Shown here one piece after another: positions 17,774-26,278 of a stretch of 37,410 bases of DNA. Below the pieces are notes generated by a model. It made no database searches and was not told the DNA's origin. It saw nothing but the letters and a program-made list of their open reading frames with translations. The translations under genes and the position numbers were made by a program. Positions within the stretch are counted from its first letter, which is position 1. Every line of letters starts with the position of its first letter. The stretch is from Flavicella sp042091695 (GTDB taxonomy: Bacteria; Bacteroidota; Bacteroidia; Flavobacteriales; Flavobacteriaceae), in contig JBELHA010000031.1 in assembly GCA_042091695.1 (NCBI GenBank), forward strand, positions 1 to 37,410, in the 5' to 3' direction.

Positions 17774-17781
17774 CAAATATA
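17774..17781 (-). promoter_or_regulatory. Candidate -7 box for mfd
   Basis: The minus strand reads TATATTTG, an exact TAnnTTTG match, 20 nt before the TTG start at 17753. It supports that start because any longer frame would begin upstream of the transcript. A TTG at 17806-17808 (minus) lies 24 nt further up, longer than the usual spacer. Confidence 0.5.
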
Positions 17782-17923
17782 ATTCTTTAGAAGTAAATTT
17801 TCTAGCAACTGTTTTAACTTTTAAACGCATATATTTTGGAAGCGAAGTGTCAAAATAAATATAGTTTTCAAACATCATTTAAAAAGACTAGTTTTGTACC
17901 ACGATATTTTAAATCATAATTTA

Positions 17924-18526
17924 ATGTTGAGATTGAAGTTTTTAGCAGTTTCTTTTTTTTTATTGTTAGCAATTCCCAATATGGTTGGGCAAGAGGCGAA
18001 CATGAAATGGACTGTTGGTGTAGGTGGAAGTTTTATTGATTTCAATCAAACTGCGCCTTTTGAAAATGAGTCGATTAATATTCAGGTGCCTAATCTATCT
18101 ATTAGCAGATACCTTGGTAATGGTTTTTTGCTTGGCGTACATCTTACAAATACAGGTGTTAGTCACGAATCTTTTAGTAATGAATACGATTTGTTAACTG
18201 TAGACCTCAACCTTCGTTATGATTTTAATACATCGGAGAACATTATAGTTCCTTATGTAACAGTTGGTATGGGATCTTTTGTGAAAAATAATTTAGAAAA
18301 AACAAACAAGGAATCAACGACTTCCATGAACTTTGGTGCTGGATGTACATTTTGGGTTTTTCCAAAGTTAGGGTTGCAGGTACAAGGAATCTATCGTATG
18401 GGAACAGATGAAACTATCATTACTGAACATACTCAATTTTCTTTAGGATTGGTGTTTGGTTTTGGTACTAGTTCTGCTAAGGTGAAGCGATCTCCATTAA
18501 CAGAAAACAGTAGTTTTTGCTTCTAA
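17924..18526 (+). CDS. Small outer-membrane beta-barrel protein
   Basis: The 200 residues start with a signal peptide (MLRLKFLAVSFFLLLAIP, cleavage probably near VGQ-EAN) and continue with alternating strands such as KWTVGVGGSFIDFN and NLSISRYLGNGF, typical of an eight-stranded barrel. The pattern resembles the barrels of the two OmpA-type proteins at 26279 and 27903 (W-x-F/V-G-x-G, then x-x-R-Y/S-L-x-N/K-G-F), so I regard it as a distant paralogue. No peptidoglycan-binding domain follows. I chose the ATG at 17924 over an upstream in-frame TTG at 17894 because it places the signal peptide at the N-terminus. Function unknown, possibly structural. It is convergent with the thioredoxin-like gene. 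Confidence 0.75.
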   Translation: MLRLKFLAVSFFLLLAIPNMVGQEANMKWTVGVGGSFIDFNQTAPFENESINIQVPNLSISRYLGNGFLLGVHLTNTGVSHESFSNEYDLLTVDLNLRYDFNTSENIIVPYVTVGMGSFVKNNLEKTNKESTTSMNFGAGCTFWVFPKLGLQVQGIYRMGTDETIITEHTQFSLGLVFGFGTSSAKVKRSPLTENSSFCF

Positions 18527-18569
18527 CGAAATAGATTAGATTTTCAAAGATTGTTTTCTTCTTGCTTTT

Positions 18570-19073
18570 TTAATTGTATTTAGAAAAACTCTTCTTATTT
18601 GTTTTTTTTACTATTTCAAAGAGAGTGTTTAAAAATCTTTTTATAGGAATATATCCTTGTAATTGAAATAGGATACCTAGTTCTTTGTCTATAAAAGCGG
18701 TTGTTGGGTAACTTATGCTGCCTTCTACAGTAGCGAGCTCTTTTACGATTTGGTGTGTTCCTGAACTCCCATAAGGTTTGTAGGTGAATTTTGCACCCAT
18801 AAACGAAATAGATTCTTTGGTTTCTCCATCAAGTGAAATAAAATAAAATTCTTCGTTCAACAGTGCGATTACTTCAGGGTTGGAAAAAGTGTTTTTTTGC
18901 ATGGCATGGCAAAATTTACACCAGTCCGTATGTATAAAAACCACAATAGGTTTGGGTTTTTTTAAAAATAGTCCTTCCACTTCTTCAAAACGGTACGCAT
19001 CTAACGAAGTTGATTCTTGCGCTATTGTTAGTTGTGTACTACATAGCAAAAGGAGAAGGACTATTTTTTTCAT
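18570..19073 (-). CDS. Secreted thioredoxin-like protein
   Basis: The 167 residues have an N-terminal signal peptide (MKKIVLLLLLCSTQLTIAQ) and a thioredoxin fold with active site WCKFC (C52, C55) and a cis-proline segment SYPTT (P123). There is no clear lipobox, so it is probably soluble in the periplasm. The sequence FSNPEVIALLNEEFYFISLDGE is typical of the thioredoxin_7/DUF255-like branch, which reduces or isomerises protein thiols. It lies 6 nt after the TonB receptor gene and must share its transcript, so it may act on that receptor or on its ligand. This is inference from context. Antisense frames over it are shadows. Confidence 0.85.
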   Translation of the reverse strand: MKKIVLLLLLCSTQLTIAQESTSLDAYRFEEVEGLFLKKPKPIVVFIHTDWCKFCHAMQKNTFSNPEVIALLNEEFYFISLDGETKESISFMGAKFTYKPYGSSGTHQIVKELATVEGSISYPTTAFIDKELGILFQLQGYIPIKRFLNTLFEIVKKTNKKSFSKYN

Positions 19074-19079
19074 AGCTGT

Positions 19080-21323
19080 TTAAAATACAGTATATCTAAA
19101 ACCTGCGAATGCACGGATTCCTTGGTTGGAAGCATACACGTAGCCTGGATCAAATGTGAGTTCAGGTTTTGCAGGATCTAAGTTTGTATCAAAGGGATCA
19201 AATGAGCGAAGAATACTATTGGCTGCAGGCGTAAAGTTGAGGAAGTTTTTTACACCACCATAGATTTCCCATTTTGATCCAAATCGTTTTGTTAGTTGAA
19301 TGTTTTGTACACTAAACCAAGGAGATTCTTCTGCACGTGGATCATTTTCTCCAAGAGTTGGAAGCTCCATAGGACTGTAAATATTACCTGTGTAGTCTAG
19401 TTTGATACCACTCCCTTTGAATTGGTAGGAGATACTCCACACACCGCTAAATTTTTCAGTCAATAGTTGTTTTGATTTTATTCCGTTTTCAGTAATCGAA
19501 ACATCCATAAGAGTAGCTCCAAAATTAATAGTCAAACCACTTTGAAAGGAAATGTCACTGTTCAAAGACACTCCTTGAGATACTGAATGCCCTTCTAAGT
19601 TTGCATATATAATTTTGTTCGTGTCAGTTTCGTAATCAGGAAGAATCCTGTTGTCAAAATAGGTGTAAAATGCACTGGCGTCCAGGGTAATAAATGTCCT
19701 GTCAGTAGTGATTTTTTTTACATAATTTAAGTTGGTGTTCCAAGAAGTTTCAGGTTTTAAGTCCCCTACAAATTCAACCTCTCGACCGCCTGTCAAAGCT
19801 GCGTGGTCTTCAGTAAATACATTGGCTACTCGGAATCCGTTTCCAATACTCAGACGTATAATGTCTGAATTGTCATTAGAATTCCACTTGTAATTGATTC
19901 TTGGAGAAAAAATATTTCCGTGATTGTTGTTGTAATCGTAGCGCATCCCAACTAACAACTTATTGTTTTGATTCAGACTGATTTCGTCTTGTGCAAAAAT
20001 TCCTGGTAGGTGTGTTACAGAAGGTTTGTTTGTTATTTCATCGACCTCTAAAGTTGCAAATGTATTGTCGTCATAAGCGGTATATCTATACGCTACTCCC
20101 AAAAGTAAGTCATGACTATTTTTAATTTTTTTGTGCCATGTAAATTGTCCAAATGCAATCAACTGGTCTGCATCGTAAGAAGTATCTCCATAATATGAAT
20201 CTTGTTGATGTCCGTTGGCACTAAACTGAAAGTTGATGTCTTCGGTAGTCGGCAATTGGTAAGTTCCAAAAGTTTCCCATCGGCTGGTATAGATGCTTTC
20301 GCCATATTTATCTGTCGTACCTCTCTGTGTTTTATTCCAGTCCATTTCTCCTCCCCAACGATCTTCATAAACATAACGAAATCCTACAGAGAATAGTTTG
20401 TTGTTTTTGCGGTCAAAATTCAATTTATTAAAAAGAGAGATTCTATTTTGTTGGGTTAGATCAGTAAAACCATCGTTGTTATTGTCAATAGGGTTTTGGT
20501 AGTTGAAATAGTTTACGCCAAGTAATCCTTGTGTTTTTTCAGCGATTTTATAACGCAATCCAAGATCCGTATTAATTTCTCCCCAAGAAGTTCCGAAACT
20601 ATCTACTGTTAATGCCGGAGCGCTGTCAGGTGTTTTGGTAATCAGGTTGATGATTCCTCCAACGGCTTCAGAGCCATACAATGTTGAGGCTGGACCTTTG
20701 ACAATTTCCACTCTATCAATCAATGCTTGTGGAATTCCTGTCAGACCGTAAACTGTAGATAACCCACTTACGATAGGCATTCCGTCGATTAACACAAAAG
20801 TGTAAGGTCCTTCCAATCCGTTGATGTGGATGTCACCTGTATTGCATACACTACAGTTCAATTGAGGGCGCACCCCGTTTACATTTTGTAAGGATTCAAA
20901 TATAGAAGGAGTAGGGTTTTTCTTAAAGAAAGCTTTGCTATATACTTCAACAGGAACAGGACTAGCAGACTTTGAAACTGGTTTTAATGTTCCCGAAATC
21001 ACAATTTCATCCAAGGTGTTGTCAGGAAACAATGTGATGTTCAGTTTTGTGTCCCTTCTTTTTGTTATTGTTATTTCTTTTGAGCTGCTTGAATATCCTA
21101 CGCTACTTATGATTAAAGTTTGTGTACCCATAGGTATGTTTTTGATGCTATAATATCCTTGTGCGTCAGAGGCTGTACCTATACGTGTGTTTTTGATGTA
21201 AATACTAGCATAAGGTACCGCCTCACCGTCACTCGTTATTCTACCTGATAGTATTTGTTGCGCTTGCCCTATAAATGAAAGCCCAATAAAAAGGAGCAAG
21301 GCTATTTTAATATGTAATTTCAT
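19080..21323 (-). CDS. TonB-dependent outer-membrane receptor, probably for a metal complex
   Basis: The 747 residues start with a signal peptide (to about residue 21). A carboxypeptidase-regulatory-like domain follows near 23-100 (LSGRITSDGEAVPYASIYI, then GYYSI). The plug lies near 118-230, with HINGLEGPYTFVLIDGMP and EIVKGPASTLYGSEAVGGIIN, and a 22-strand barrel ends in an aromatic residue (GFRYTVF). The plug has C157 and C160 in NCSVCN just before the HINGL motif. The substrate is not encoded visibly. Its neighbours, a DtxR-family regulator and a ZIP transporter, and the palindrome over its promoter point to iron, manganese, zinc or a complex of one of them. It is co-transcribed with the thioredoxin-like gene. 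Confidence 0.92.
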   Translation of the reverse strand: MKLHIKIALLLFIGLSFIGQAQQILSGRITSDGEAVPYASIYIKNTRIGTASDAQGYYSIKNIPMGTQTLIISSVGYSSSSKEITITKRRDTKLNITLFPDNTLDEIVISGTLKPVSKSASPVPVEVYSKAFFKKNPTPSIFESLQNVNGVRPQLNCSVCNTGDIHINGLEGPYTFVLIDGMPIVSGLSTVYGLTGIPQALIDRVEIVKGPASTLYGSEAVGGIINLITKTPDSAPALTVDSFGTSWGEINTDLGLRYKIAEKTQGLLGVNYFNYQNPIDNNNDGFTDLTQQNRISLFNKLNFDRKNNKLFSVGFRYVYEDRWGGEMDWNKTQRGTTDKYGESIYTSRWETFGTYQLPTTEDINFQFSANGHQQDSYYGDTSYDADQLIAFGQFTWHKKIKNSHDLLLGVAYRYTAYDDNTFATLEVDEITNKPSVTHLPGIFAQDEISLNQNNKLLVGMRYDYNNNHGNIFSPRINYKWNSNDNSDIIRLSIGNGFRVANVFTEDHAALTGGREVEFVGDLKPETSWNTNLNYVKKITTDRTFITLDASAFYTYFDNRILPDYETDTNKIIYANLEGHSVSQGVSLNSDISFQSGLTINFGATLMDVSITENGIKSKQLLTEKFSGVWSISYQFKGSGIKLDYTGNIYSPMELPTLGENDPRAEESPWFSVQNIQLTKRFGSKWEIYGGVKNFLNFTPAANSILRSFDPFDTNLDPAKPELTFDPGYVYASNQGIRAFAGFRYTVF

Positions 21324-21354
21324 GTATAATCAATCTAAATGAGTTATTTTTTTG

Positions 21355-21362
21355 CAAATATA
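21355..21362 (-). promoter_or_regulatory. -7 box of the TonB receptor promoter
   Basis: The minus strand reads TATATTTG, an exact TAnnTTTG match, 31 nt before the ATG at 21323. The -33 region should fall around 21382-21385, inside the palindromic operator at 21372-21387. Confidence 0.55.
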
Positions 21363-21371
21363 CCATTAATA

Positions 21372-21387
21372 TTTAGACTAGTCTAAA
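21372..21387. promoter_or_regulatory. Candidate DtxR/MntR-type operator in the metal divergon
   Basis: TTTAGACTAGTCTAAA is a perfect 16-bp palindrome in the 110-bp intergenic region between the divergent receptor and regulator genes. DtxR-family operators generally have TTAG...CTAA half-sites, and this site has that form. It overlaps the expected -33 region of the receptor promoter, so a bound regulator would block polymerase. It lies 31 bp upstream of the regulator gene's own -7 box, where it could also allow autoregulation. The cognate protein is most likely the product of the adjacent gene. Confidence 0.75.
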
Positions 21388-21418
21388 AATAAATTTTTAT
21401 TATTGTTGATAATATTTT

Positions 21419-21426
21419 TATATTTG
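21419..21426 (+). promoter_or_regulatory. -7 box for the metal-regulator gene
   Basis: TATATTTG matches TAnnTTTG and lies 7 nt before the ATG at 21434, implying a very short leader. TTG triplets at 21403 and 21406 are closer than the usual -33 spacing. Confidence 0.5.
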
Positions 21427-21433
21427 CCACATT

Positions 21434-22105
21434 ATGATTTTAGATTTAACCCAAACAGAAGAGAATTATCTCAAAGCAATTTTTAGTTTGTCAATTGAAG
21501 CTTCTAAAGCAGTCAGTACAAATGCTATTGCAGAACAATTGGCTACAAAAGCCTCCTCTGTGACTGATATGGTAAAAAAGTTATCGGAAAAGAAATTGGT
21601 CAACTACAAAAAATACCAAGGGGTTGCTTTGACGGTATTGGGAAGAGAGATAGCCGTTAAGATTGTCAGAAAACACCGTTTGTGGGAGGTTTTTTTGGTA
21701 AAGCATCTCGATTTTAGCTGGGATGAGGTTCATGATGTTGCCGAACAATTAGAGCATGTAAAGTCTACAAAATTGGTACAACAGTTAGATGCTTTTTTAG
21801 AGTATCCAACGCACGATCCGCATGGAGATCCTATTCCTGATGCAGACGGAAATATTCCAGTACATACAGATTTGGTATTGGCTTCTTTGGATGCAGGAGC
21901 GTCTTGTGTAATAATTGGGGTAAAAGACACTTCTACTTCTTTTTTAAAGTATTTAGACAGTTCGGGAATCACCCTTGGAACAGAGATAGCATTGTTGCAC
22001 AAAGAAGAGTTTGACAATTCCATGTCTTTACAGATGGGCGCTAATCAATTGTCAGTATCTCATCAAATAACAAAAAATTTACTCGTTAAAAAAACAGAAC
22101 AATGA
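21434..22105 (+). CDS. DtxR/MntR-family metal-dependent transcriptional regulator
   Basis: The 223 residues have an N-terminal winged helix (VSTNAIAEQLATKASSVTDMVKKLSEKKLV, residues 27-56), a helical dimerisation and metal-binding domain, and a C-terminal FeoA/SH3-like domain from about 145. Aligned by eye to DtxR and MntR, the ancillary-site residues H81, E85 and H100 are kept, and the primary site has E104, E107 and H108. Glu at 104 is MntR-like (DtxR has Cys there), while N11 and K14 occupy the positions of MntR Asp8 and Glu11. DPHGDPIP near 127-134 is typical of the DtxR branch. It should bind DNA when loaded with Fe(II) or Mn(II). It overlaps the ZIP gene by ATGA and faces the palindrome at 21372-21387. 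Confidence 0.9.
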   Translation: MILDLTQTEENYLKAIFSLSIEASKAVSTNAIAEQLATKASSVTDMVKKLSEKKLVNYKKYQGVALTVLGREIAVKIVRKHRLWEVFLVKHLDFSWDEVHDVAEQLEHVKSTKLVQQLDAFLEYPTHDPHGDPIPDADGNIPVHTDLVLASLDAGASCVIIGVKDTSTSFLKYLDSSGITLGTEIALLHKEEFDNSMSLQMGANQLSVSHQITKNLLVKKTEQ

Positions 22106-22920
22106 TCGATCAAATAATTACATATTTCGAATCTATAAACCCGATACTAGCAGCTTTGTATGCTACTTTATTTACTTGGTTTTTAACTGCTTTAGGGGCT
22201 TCTTTGGTTTTCTTTTTCAAAACGATGAACCGTGCGGTTTTGGACGGGATGCTTGGGTTTACAGGAGGGGTAATGGTCGCTGCCAGTTTTTGGAGTTTGC
22301 TTGCACCCGCTATTGAGATGAGCAGTGGAGAAGGCTTTGTAAAAGTGATGCCTGCTGCTGTAGGTTTCTTTTTTGGAGCTTTGTTTTTGTTTGGGTTGGA
22401 CAAGGTTTTACCTCACATTCATATCAATTTTAAAGAAGCTGAGGGGATTAAAACACCTTGGCATAAAACTACTTTGTTGGTCTTGGCAATTACCTTGCAC
22501 AACATACCAGAAGGATTGGCTGTTGGAGTCTTGTTTGGAGGTGTAGCAGCTGGTTTTGATGGAGCTACAATTGGCGGGGCAGTAGCTTTGGCGATTGGTA
22601 TTGGTTTGCAAAACTTCCCAGAAGGGTTCGCTGTTGCAATGCCTTTGAGAAGACAAGGAGTTAGTAGAAGAAAGAGTTTTTGGTATGGGCAGCTCTCTGC
22701 AGTTGTGGAGCCTATTGCGGGTGTTTTAGGTGCTTGGGCGGTGTTGTCTTTTGAGCCGATTCTACCTTATGCTTTGGCGTTTGCAGCAGGAGCTATGATT
22801 TTTGTGGTGATCGAGGAGGTGGTTCCTGAAACCCAACAAGACAAATATACAGATATTGCAACGATGGGCTTTATCGGAGGTTTTATTATCATGATGAGTA
22901 TGGATGTAGCTTTAGGCTAA
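22102..22920 (+). CDS. ZIP-family metal transporter
   Basis: The 272 residues form an eight-helix ZIP (GufA-like) permease that moves divalent metal ions such as zinc, iron or manganese into the cytoplasm. The signature metal sites are clear: HNIPEG in helix four (H133, N134, E137) and NFPEG in helix five (N171, E174). The acidic IEEVVPE segment lies near the end of helix seven. A His-containing loop (HIHIN) lies between helices three and four. Its ATG overlaps the stop of the regulator gene (ATGA), so the two are translationally coupled and the transporter is probably controlled by that regulator. Its substrate cannot be fixed from sequence. Confidence 0.93.
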   Translation: MIDQIITYFESINPILAALYATLFTWFLTALGASLVFFFKTMNRAVLDGMLGFTGGVMVAASFWSLLAPAIEMSSGEGFVKVMPAAVGFFFGALFLFGLDKVLPHIHINFKEAEGIKTPWHKTTLLVLAITLHNIPEGLAVGVLFGGVAAGFDGATIGGAVALAIGIGLQNFPEGFAVAMPLRRQGVSRRKSFWYGQLSAVVEPIAGVLGAWAVLSFEPILPYALAFAAGAMIFVVIEEVVPETQQDKYTDIATMGFIGGFIIMMSMDVALG

Positions 22921-23014
22921 CACTCCTTTTTTGTTAAAATCTATTGGGTTTTTTAGGGGACTGTCTTTGTAAATATTTGTACCTTTCAATGCAACTTTAT
23001 CCCTTAGATTTTAC

Positions 23015-26000
23015 ATGAACCAACAAAGTTCTTTTAGTGTTTACAATGCTTCTGCAGGAAGCGGGAAAACATTTACGCTAGTGAAGGAGTACCTAAAAAT
23101 TGTACTTTCTTCAGAGAGTGTCTATCACTTTCAAAAGATTTTAGCCATTACTTTTACCAATAAAGCTGCTGCTGAAATGAAAGAACGTATACTTGAAAAT
23201 TTACGTGCCTTCGCAGAGGGAGATGCCAATGATATGCGCACTTTATTGGCGCAGGAACTTCAAGTGACACCTGAGGTTCTTACAGAAAGATCCCAGAGAA
23301 TAGTAAGTTGTATTCTACAAAATTATTCTGCTTTTAATATCACAACGATTGACAGTTTTACCCATAAACTCATTCGAACTTTTGCTTATGATTTAGGACT
23401 TCCTCTTAATTTTGAGGTAGAAATGGATGCGAGTAAATTGATTGGAGAAGCCGTAGATGTATTGATCTCCAAATTGGGAGTTGATGAAGAATTGACCAAT
23501 GTTTTGATTGCTTTTTCGATGCAAAAAGTTACAGAAGATAAGTTTTGGGACATCACTATGGAACTCAACAGTATTGCAAAACTATTGTTAAATGAAGATG
23601 ATAGATTGCAATTTAAACGCTTGGAAAAACACACACTAAGCGATTTCGTCGCTTTGGCGGACCGCTTGAAAAAATCAAAAGCTAGGATTGAAAAGGTATT
23701 TGGCGATTTTCTAATTCGTGCCAATAGACTTATAGCAGGTGTTGGATTGGGGAATGAACATTTACATATAGATTTTAAATCGTTCTTAAATAGGTTGAAT
23801 GCCTTTAGAGAAAAGCCTGAAGACTTAGAAAAGTCTTTGCAACCCGAAGCGCGTTTGCGAAAAAGTATTGACAAAGGAAACCTAAGTGCTTCCAAAGCTA
23901 GTAAATCCGAAAAAGACAGTCTCTCTCAGGTTTCTTCAGAATTGATTCAGGTATTTTATGAGGTAGAAAAGGAATACCAGCATGAGGTGCAGCCTTATCT
24001 TCTGATGAGTATGGTGGAAAAAAATCTAATTCCACTTGCAGTATTGAATAACATTCAAAAAGAGTTGACCCGTATTAAAACCCAAAACATGCTTTGTTTG
24101 AATGCTGAGTTCAACCAGTTGATCAGTGACAAAATTAAAAATGAACCCGCTCCTTTTATATATGAACGCATTGGTGAAAAGTTCCAACATTATTTTATAG
24201 ATGAAATGCAGGATACTTCTGCATTGCAGTGGCAAAATTTAATTCCTTTGATAGACAATGCACTTTCTCAAGAAGGAGGAAGTTTGATGTTGGTAGGAGA
24301 TGCAAAACAAGCCATCTATCGCTGGAGAGGAGGAAAAGCAGAACAGTTTATCGACCTATCTCAAGAGGGTACTTCAACTAGTAACAATCCTTTTTATATA
24401 GAGAAAGCCACCAATAATTTAGGTACTAATTATAGGAGTTTTAGTGAAGTAATAGGTTTTAACAATGCTTTTTTTACACATGTTTCTGGGTTTTTATCAC
24501 ATCCTATGTATCGTGATTTGTATGTTACGGGCAACAATCAATTGACCAATTCTAGAGAAGGTGGTTATGTGCAAATTGATTTTGTGGAAATCGCTAAATT
24601 AAAAGCAGAAGAAGCACTACTGTTACATGCTCAAAAAGTCCTTGAGATTGTGCTAGACTTGGATAGTGGTTTTAAAAGGAGTGATGTTTGTATTCTAGTT
24701 AGGAAAAAGAAGGAAGGTGTGTTAATAGCCAATTATTTGACTGAAAATGGTGTGGCTATTATCTCTTCAGAAACACTTTTACTTCAAAATAGCTTGAAAG
24801 TACAGTTTTTGATTCATCTATTGCGTTACATACAAAATCCTTTAGATACAAAATCAAAATTTGAAGTTTTGGTTTACGTATACCAGCATTTGAAAATATC
24901 CCATTCAAAACACCTCTATTACAAAGAGTTTATGTCCTTGTCCCCAAAAGATTTTTTCAAAAACTTTGAAGGTTATGGGATTTATTTTGATTATGATGAT
25001 TTTCTTCAATTGCCTTTTTATGAAAGTGTAGAGTGTGTCATTCGCGCCTTTAAACTAATACAGACATCTGATGCCTACGTACAATTTTTCTTAGATTTTG
25101 TTCTTGAGTTTCAGGCAAAAAACTACAATGATTTGTCGGTTTTTTTAGAAACTTGGGATCAGAAAAAAGATAGTTTGAGCATCGCAGCAGCAGAATCAGA
25201 ACACGCAGTTAGAATTATGACAATTCATAAGTCCAAAGGGCTAGAATTTCCAATAGTTGTATTTCCTTGTGATTTGGATTTTACAAAAGAGATAGATGCC
25301 AAGGTGTGGTACGATGCATTGGATGCAGAAGTTTTTGGGGATTTTGATACAGCACTTATCTCCTGTTCTAGTAAAATAGAATTTACAGGAGGCAAAGGAA
25401 AGCAGTTGTATGAGCAACGACAACAAGAGTTGGCGCTAGATAATTTTAATTTACTTTATGTTGCTTTGACTAGAGCCGTTGAGCAATTGTACTTAGTTAC
25501 TTCGCTTAAATTGGATAAGTCTGGACAAGAGGATTTGAAATATATCTCAGGTCTTTATATCAATTATCTAAAGTCCTTATCAGATGATATGTCCTGGGAC
25601 GCAAACAAACACAGTTATGTATTGGGTTCGAAAGAGAGGCTTTCAACTATTAAAAAAGAGGAATCTAAAGTTTTAACGGTTCTTCAAGATACTTTTATTT
25701 CTTCCGCTTGGAACAGTCACAACATAGAGATTGTTGCAAATTCCTCAAAAAATTGGGGAACTGAAAGGGCAGAAGCAGTCCGTTATGGGATACTCCTTCA
25801 CGAGATGCTTTCTAAAATAATCAGCAAAGAAGATATCGATGCTATTTTAAATAGCTATGTTTTGACAGGAGATATTACTGATGAGATGCTCCCAGAATTA
25901 GGTGTCTTGTTGTTGCGTATAGTTGAGCATCCTTCCTTACAAACATATTTTCACAAAAATGCGTTGGTCTACACAGAACGTGAAATCATCGATTTCAATA

Positions 26001-26197
26001 AAAGCATCTTAATTCCTGATCGTTTGGTGTTTGATGGAGACAAAGTAGTTATAATAGACTATAAAACAGGACAAAAGTCTGATGCTCATGTAAAACAGAT
26101 ACAAAGTTATGCCGCTGTTTTGACTGAAATGGGATATCTTGTTGAAAAACAGCTCATCGTTTATATTGAGCCATACATAGAAATCCTCTCTGTTTGA
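23015..26197 (+). CDS. addA: AddA/RecB-like UvrD helicase-nuclease
   Basis: This is a superfamily-1 helicase fused to a PD-(D/E)XK nuclease, the helicase-nuclease subunit of an AddAB-type complex that resects double-strand breaks for RecA. In the 1060 residues I see Walker A NASAGSGKTFT (K18), motif Ia TFTNKAAAEM, Walker B YFIDEMQDTSALQW, VGDAKQAIYRWRGG, NYRSFSEVI, MTIHKSKGLEFP and LLYVALTRA. The C-terminal nuclease has H in GILLHEML, D1002 in PDRLVF, D1015-x-K1017 in IIDYKTG and a Q-xxx-Y motif after it, so it should be active. It is shorter than Firmicutes AddA. The partner AddB-like gene lies downstream, beyond two porin genes. The symbol is by similarity of architecture. Confidence 0.9.
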   Translation: MNQQSSFSVYNASAGSGKTFTLVKEYLKIVLSSESVYHFQKILAITFTNKAAAEMKERILENLRAFAEGDANDMRTLLAQELQVTPEVLTERSQRIVSCILQNYSAFNITTIDSFTHKLIRTFAYDLGLPLNFEVEMDASKLIGEAVDVLISKLGVDEELTNVLIAFSMQKVTEDKFWDITMELNSIAKLLLNEDDRLQFKRLEKHTLSDFVALADRLKKSKARIEKVFGDFLIRANRLIAGVGLGNEHLHIDFKSFLNRLNAFREKPEDLEKSLQPEARLRKSIDKGNLSASKASKSEKDSLSQVSSELIQVFYEVEKEYQHEVQPYLLMSMVEKNLIPLAVLNNIQKELTRIKTQNMLCLNAEFNQLISDKIKNEPAPFIYERIGEKFQHYFIDEMQDTSALQWQNLIPLIDNALSQEGGSLMLVGDAKQAIYRWRGGKAEQFIDLSQEGTSTSNNPFYIEKATNNLGTNYRSFSEVIGFNNAFFTHVSGFLSHPMYRDLYVTGNNQLTNSREGGYVQIDFVEIAKLKAEEALLLHAQKVLEIVLDLDSGFKRSDVCILVRKKKEGVLIANYLTENGVAIISSETLLLQNSLKVQFLIHLLRYIQNPLDTKSKFEVLVYVYQHLKISHSKHLYYKEFMSLSPKDFFKNFEGYGIYFDYDDFLQLPFYESVECVIRAFKLIQTSDAYVQFFLDFVLEFQAKNYNDLSVFLETWDQKKDSLSIAAAESEHAVRIMTIHKSKGLEFPIVVFPCDLDFTKEIDAKVWYDALDAEVFGDFDTALISCSSKIEFTGGKGKQLYEQRQQELALDNFNLLYVALTRAVEQLYLVTSLKLDKSGQEDLKYISGLYINYLKSLSDDMSWDANKHSYVLGSKERLSTIKKEESKVLTVLQDTFISSAWNSHNIEIVANSSKNWGTERAEAVRYGILLHEMLSKIISKEDIDAILNSYVLTGDITDEMLPELGVLLLRIVEHPSLQTYFHKNALVYTEREIIDFNKSILIPDRLVFDGDKVVIIDYKTGQKSDAHVKQIQSYAAVLTEMGYLVEKQLIVYIEPYIEILSV

Positions 26198-26278
26198 TAT
26201 TAATTTTTTTATATATTTAAATTTATATCCCTCACATACCCCGTTTTTTTTAATAATAACTTTTATAAATTACAAAAA

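Noticed and set aside
23386..23895. A 169-codon antisense frame inside the AddA-like gene
   Set aside because: It is contained in a conserved helicase gene and its product looks like reverse-strand noise rich in Ser, Lys and Phe.
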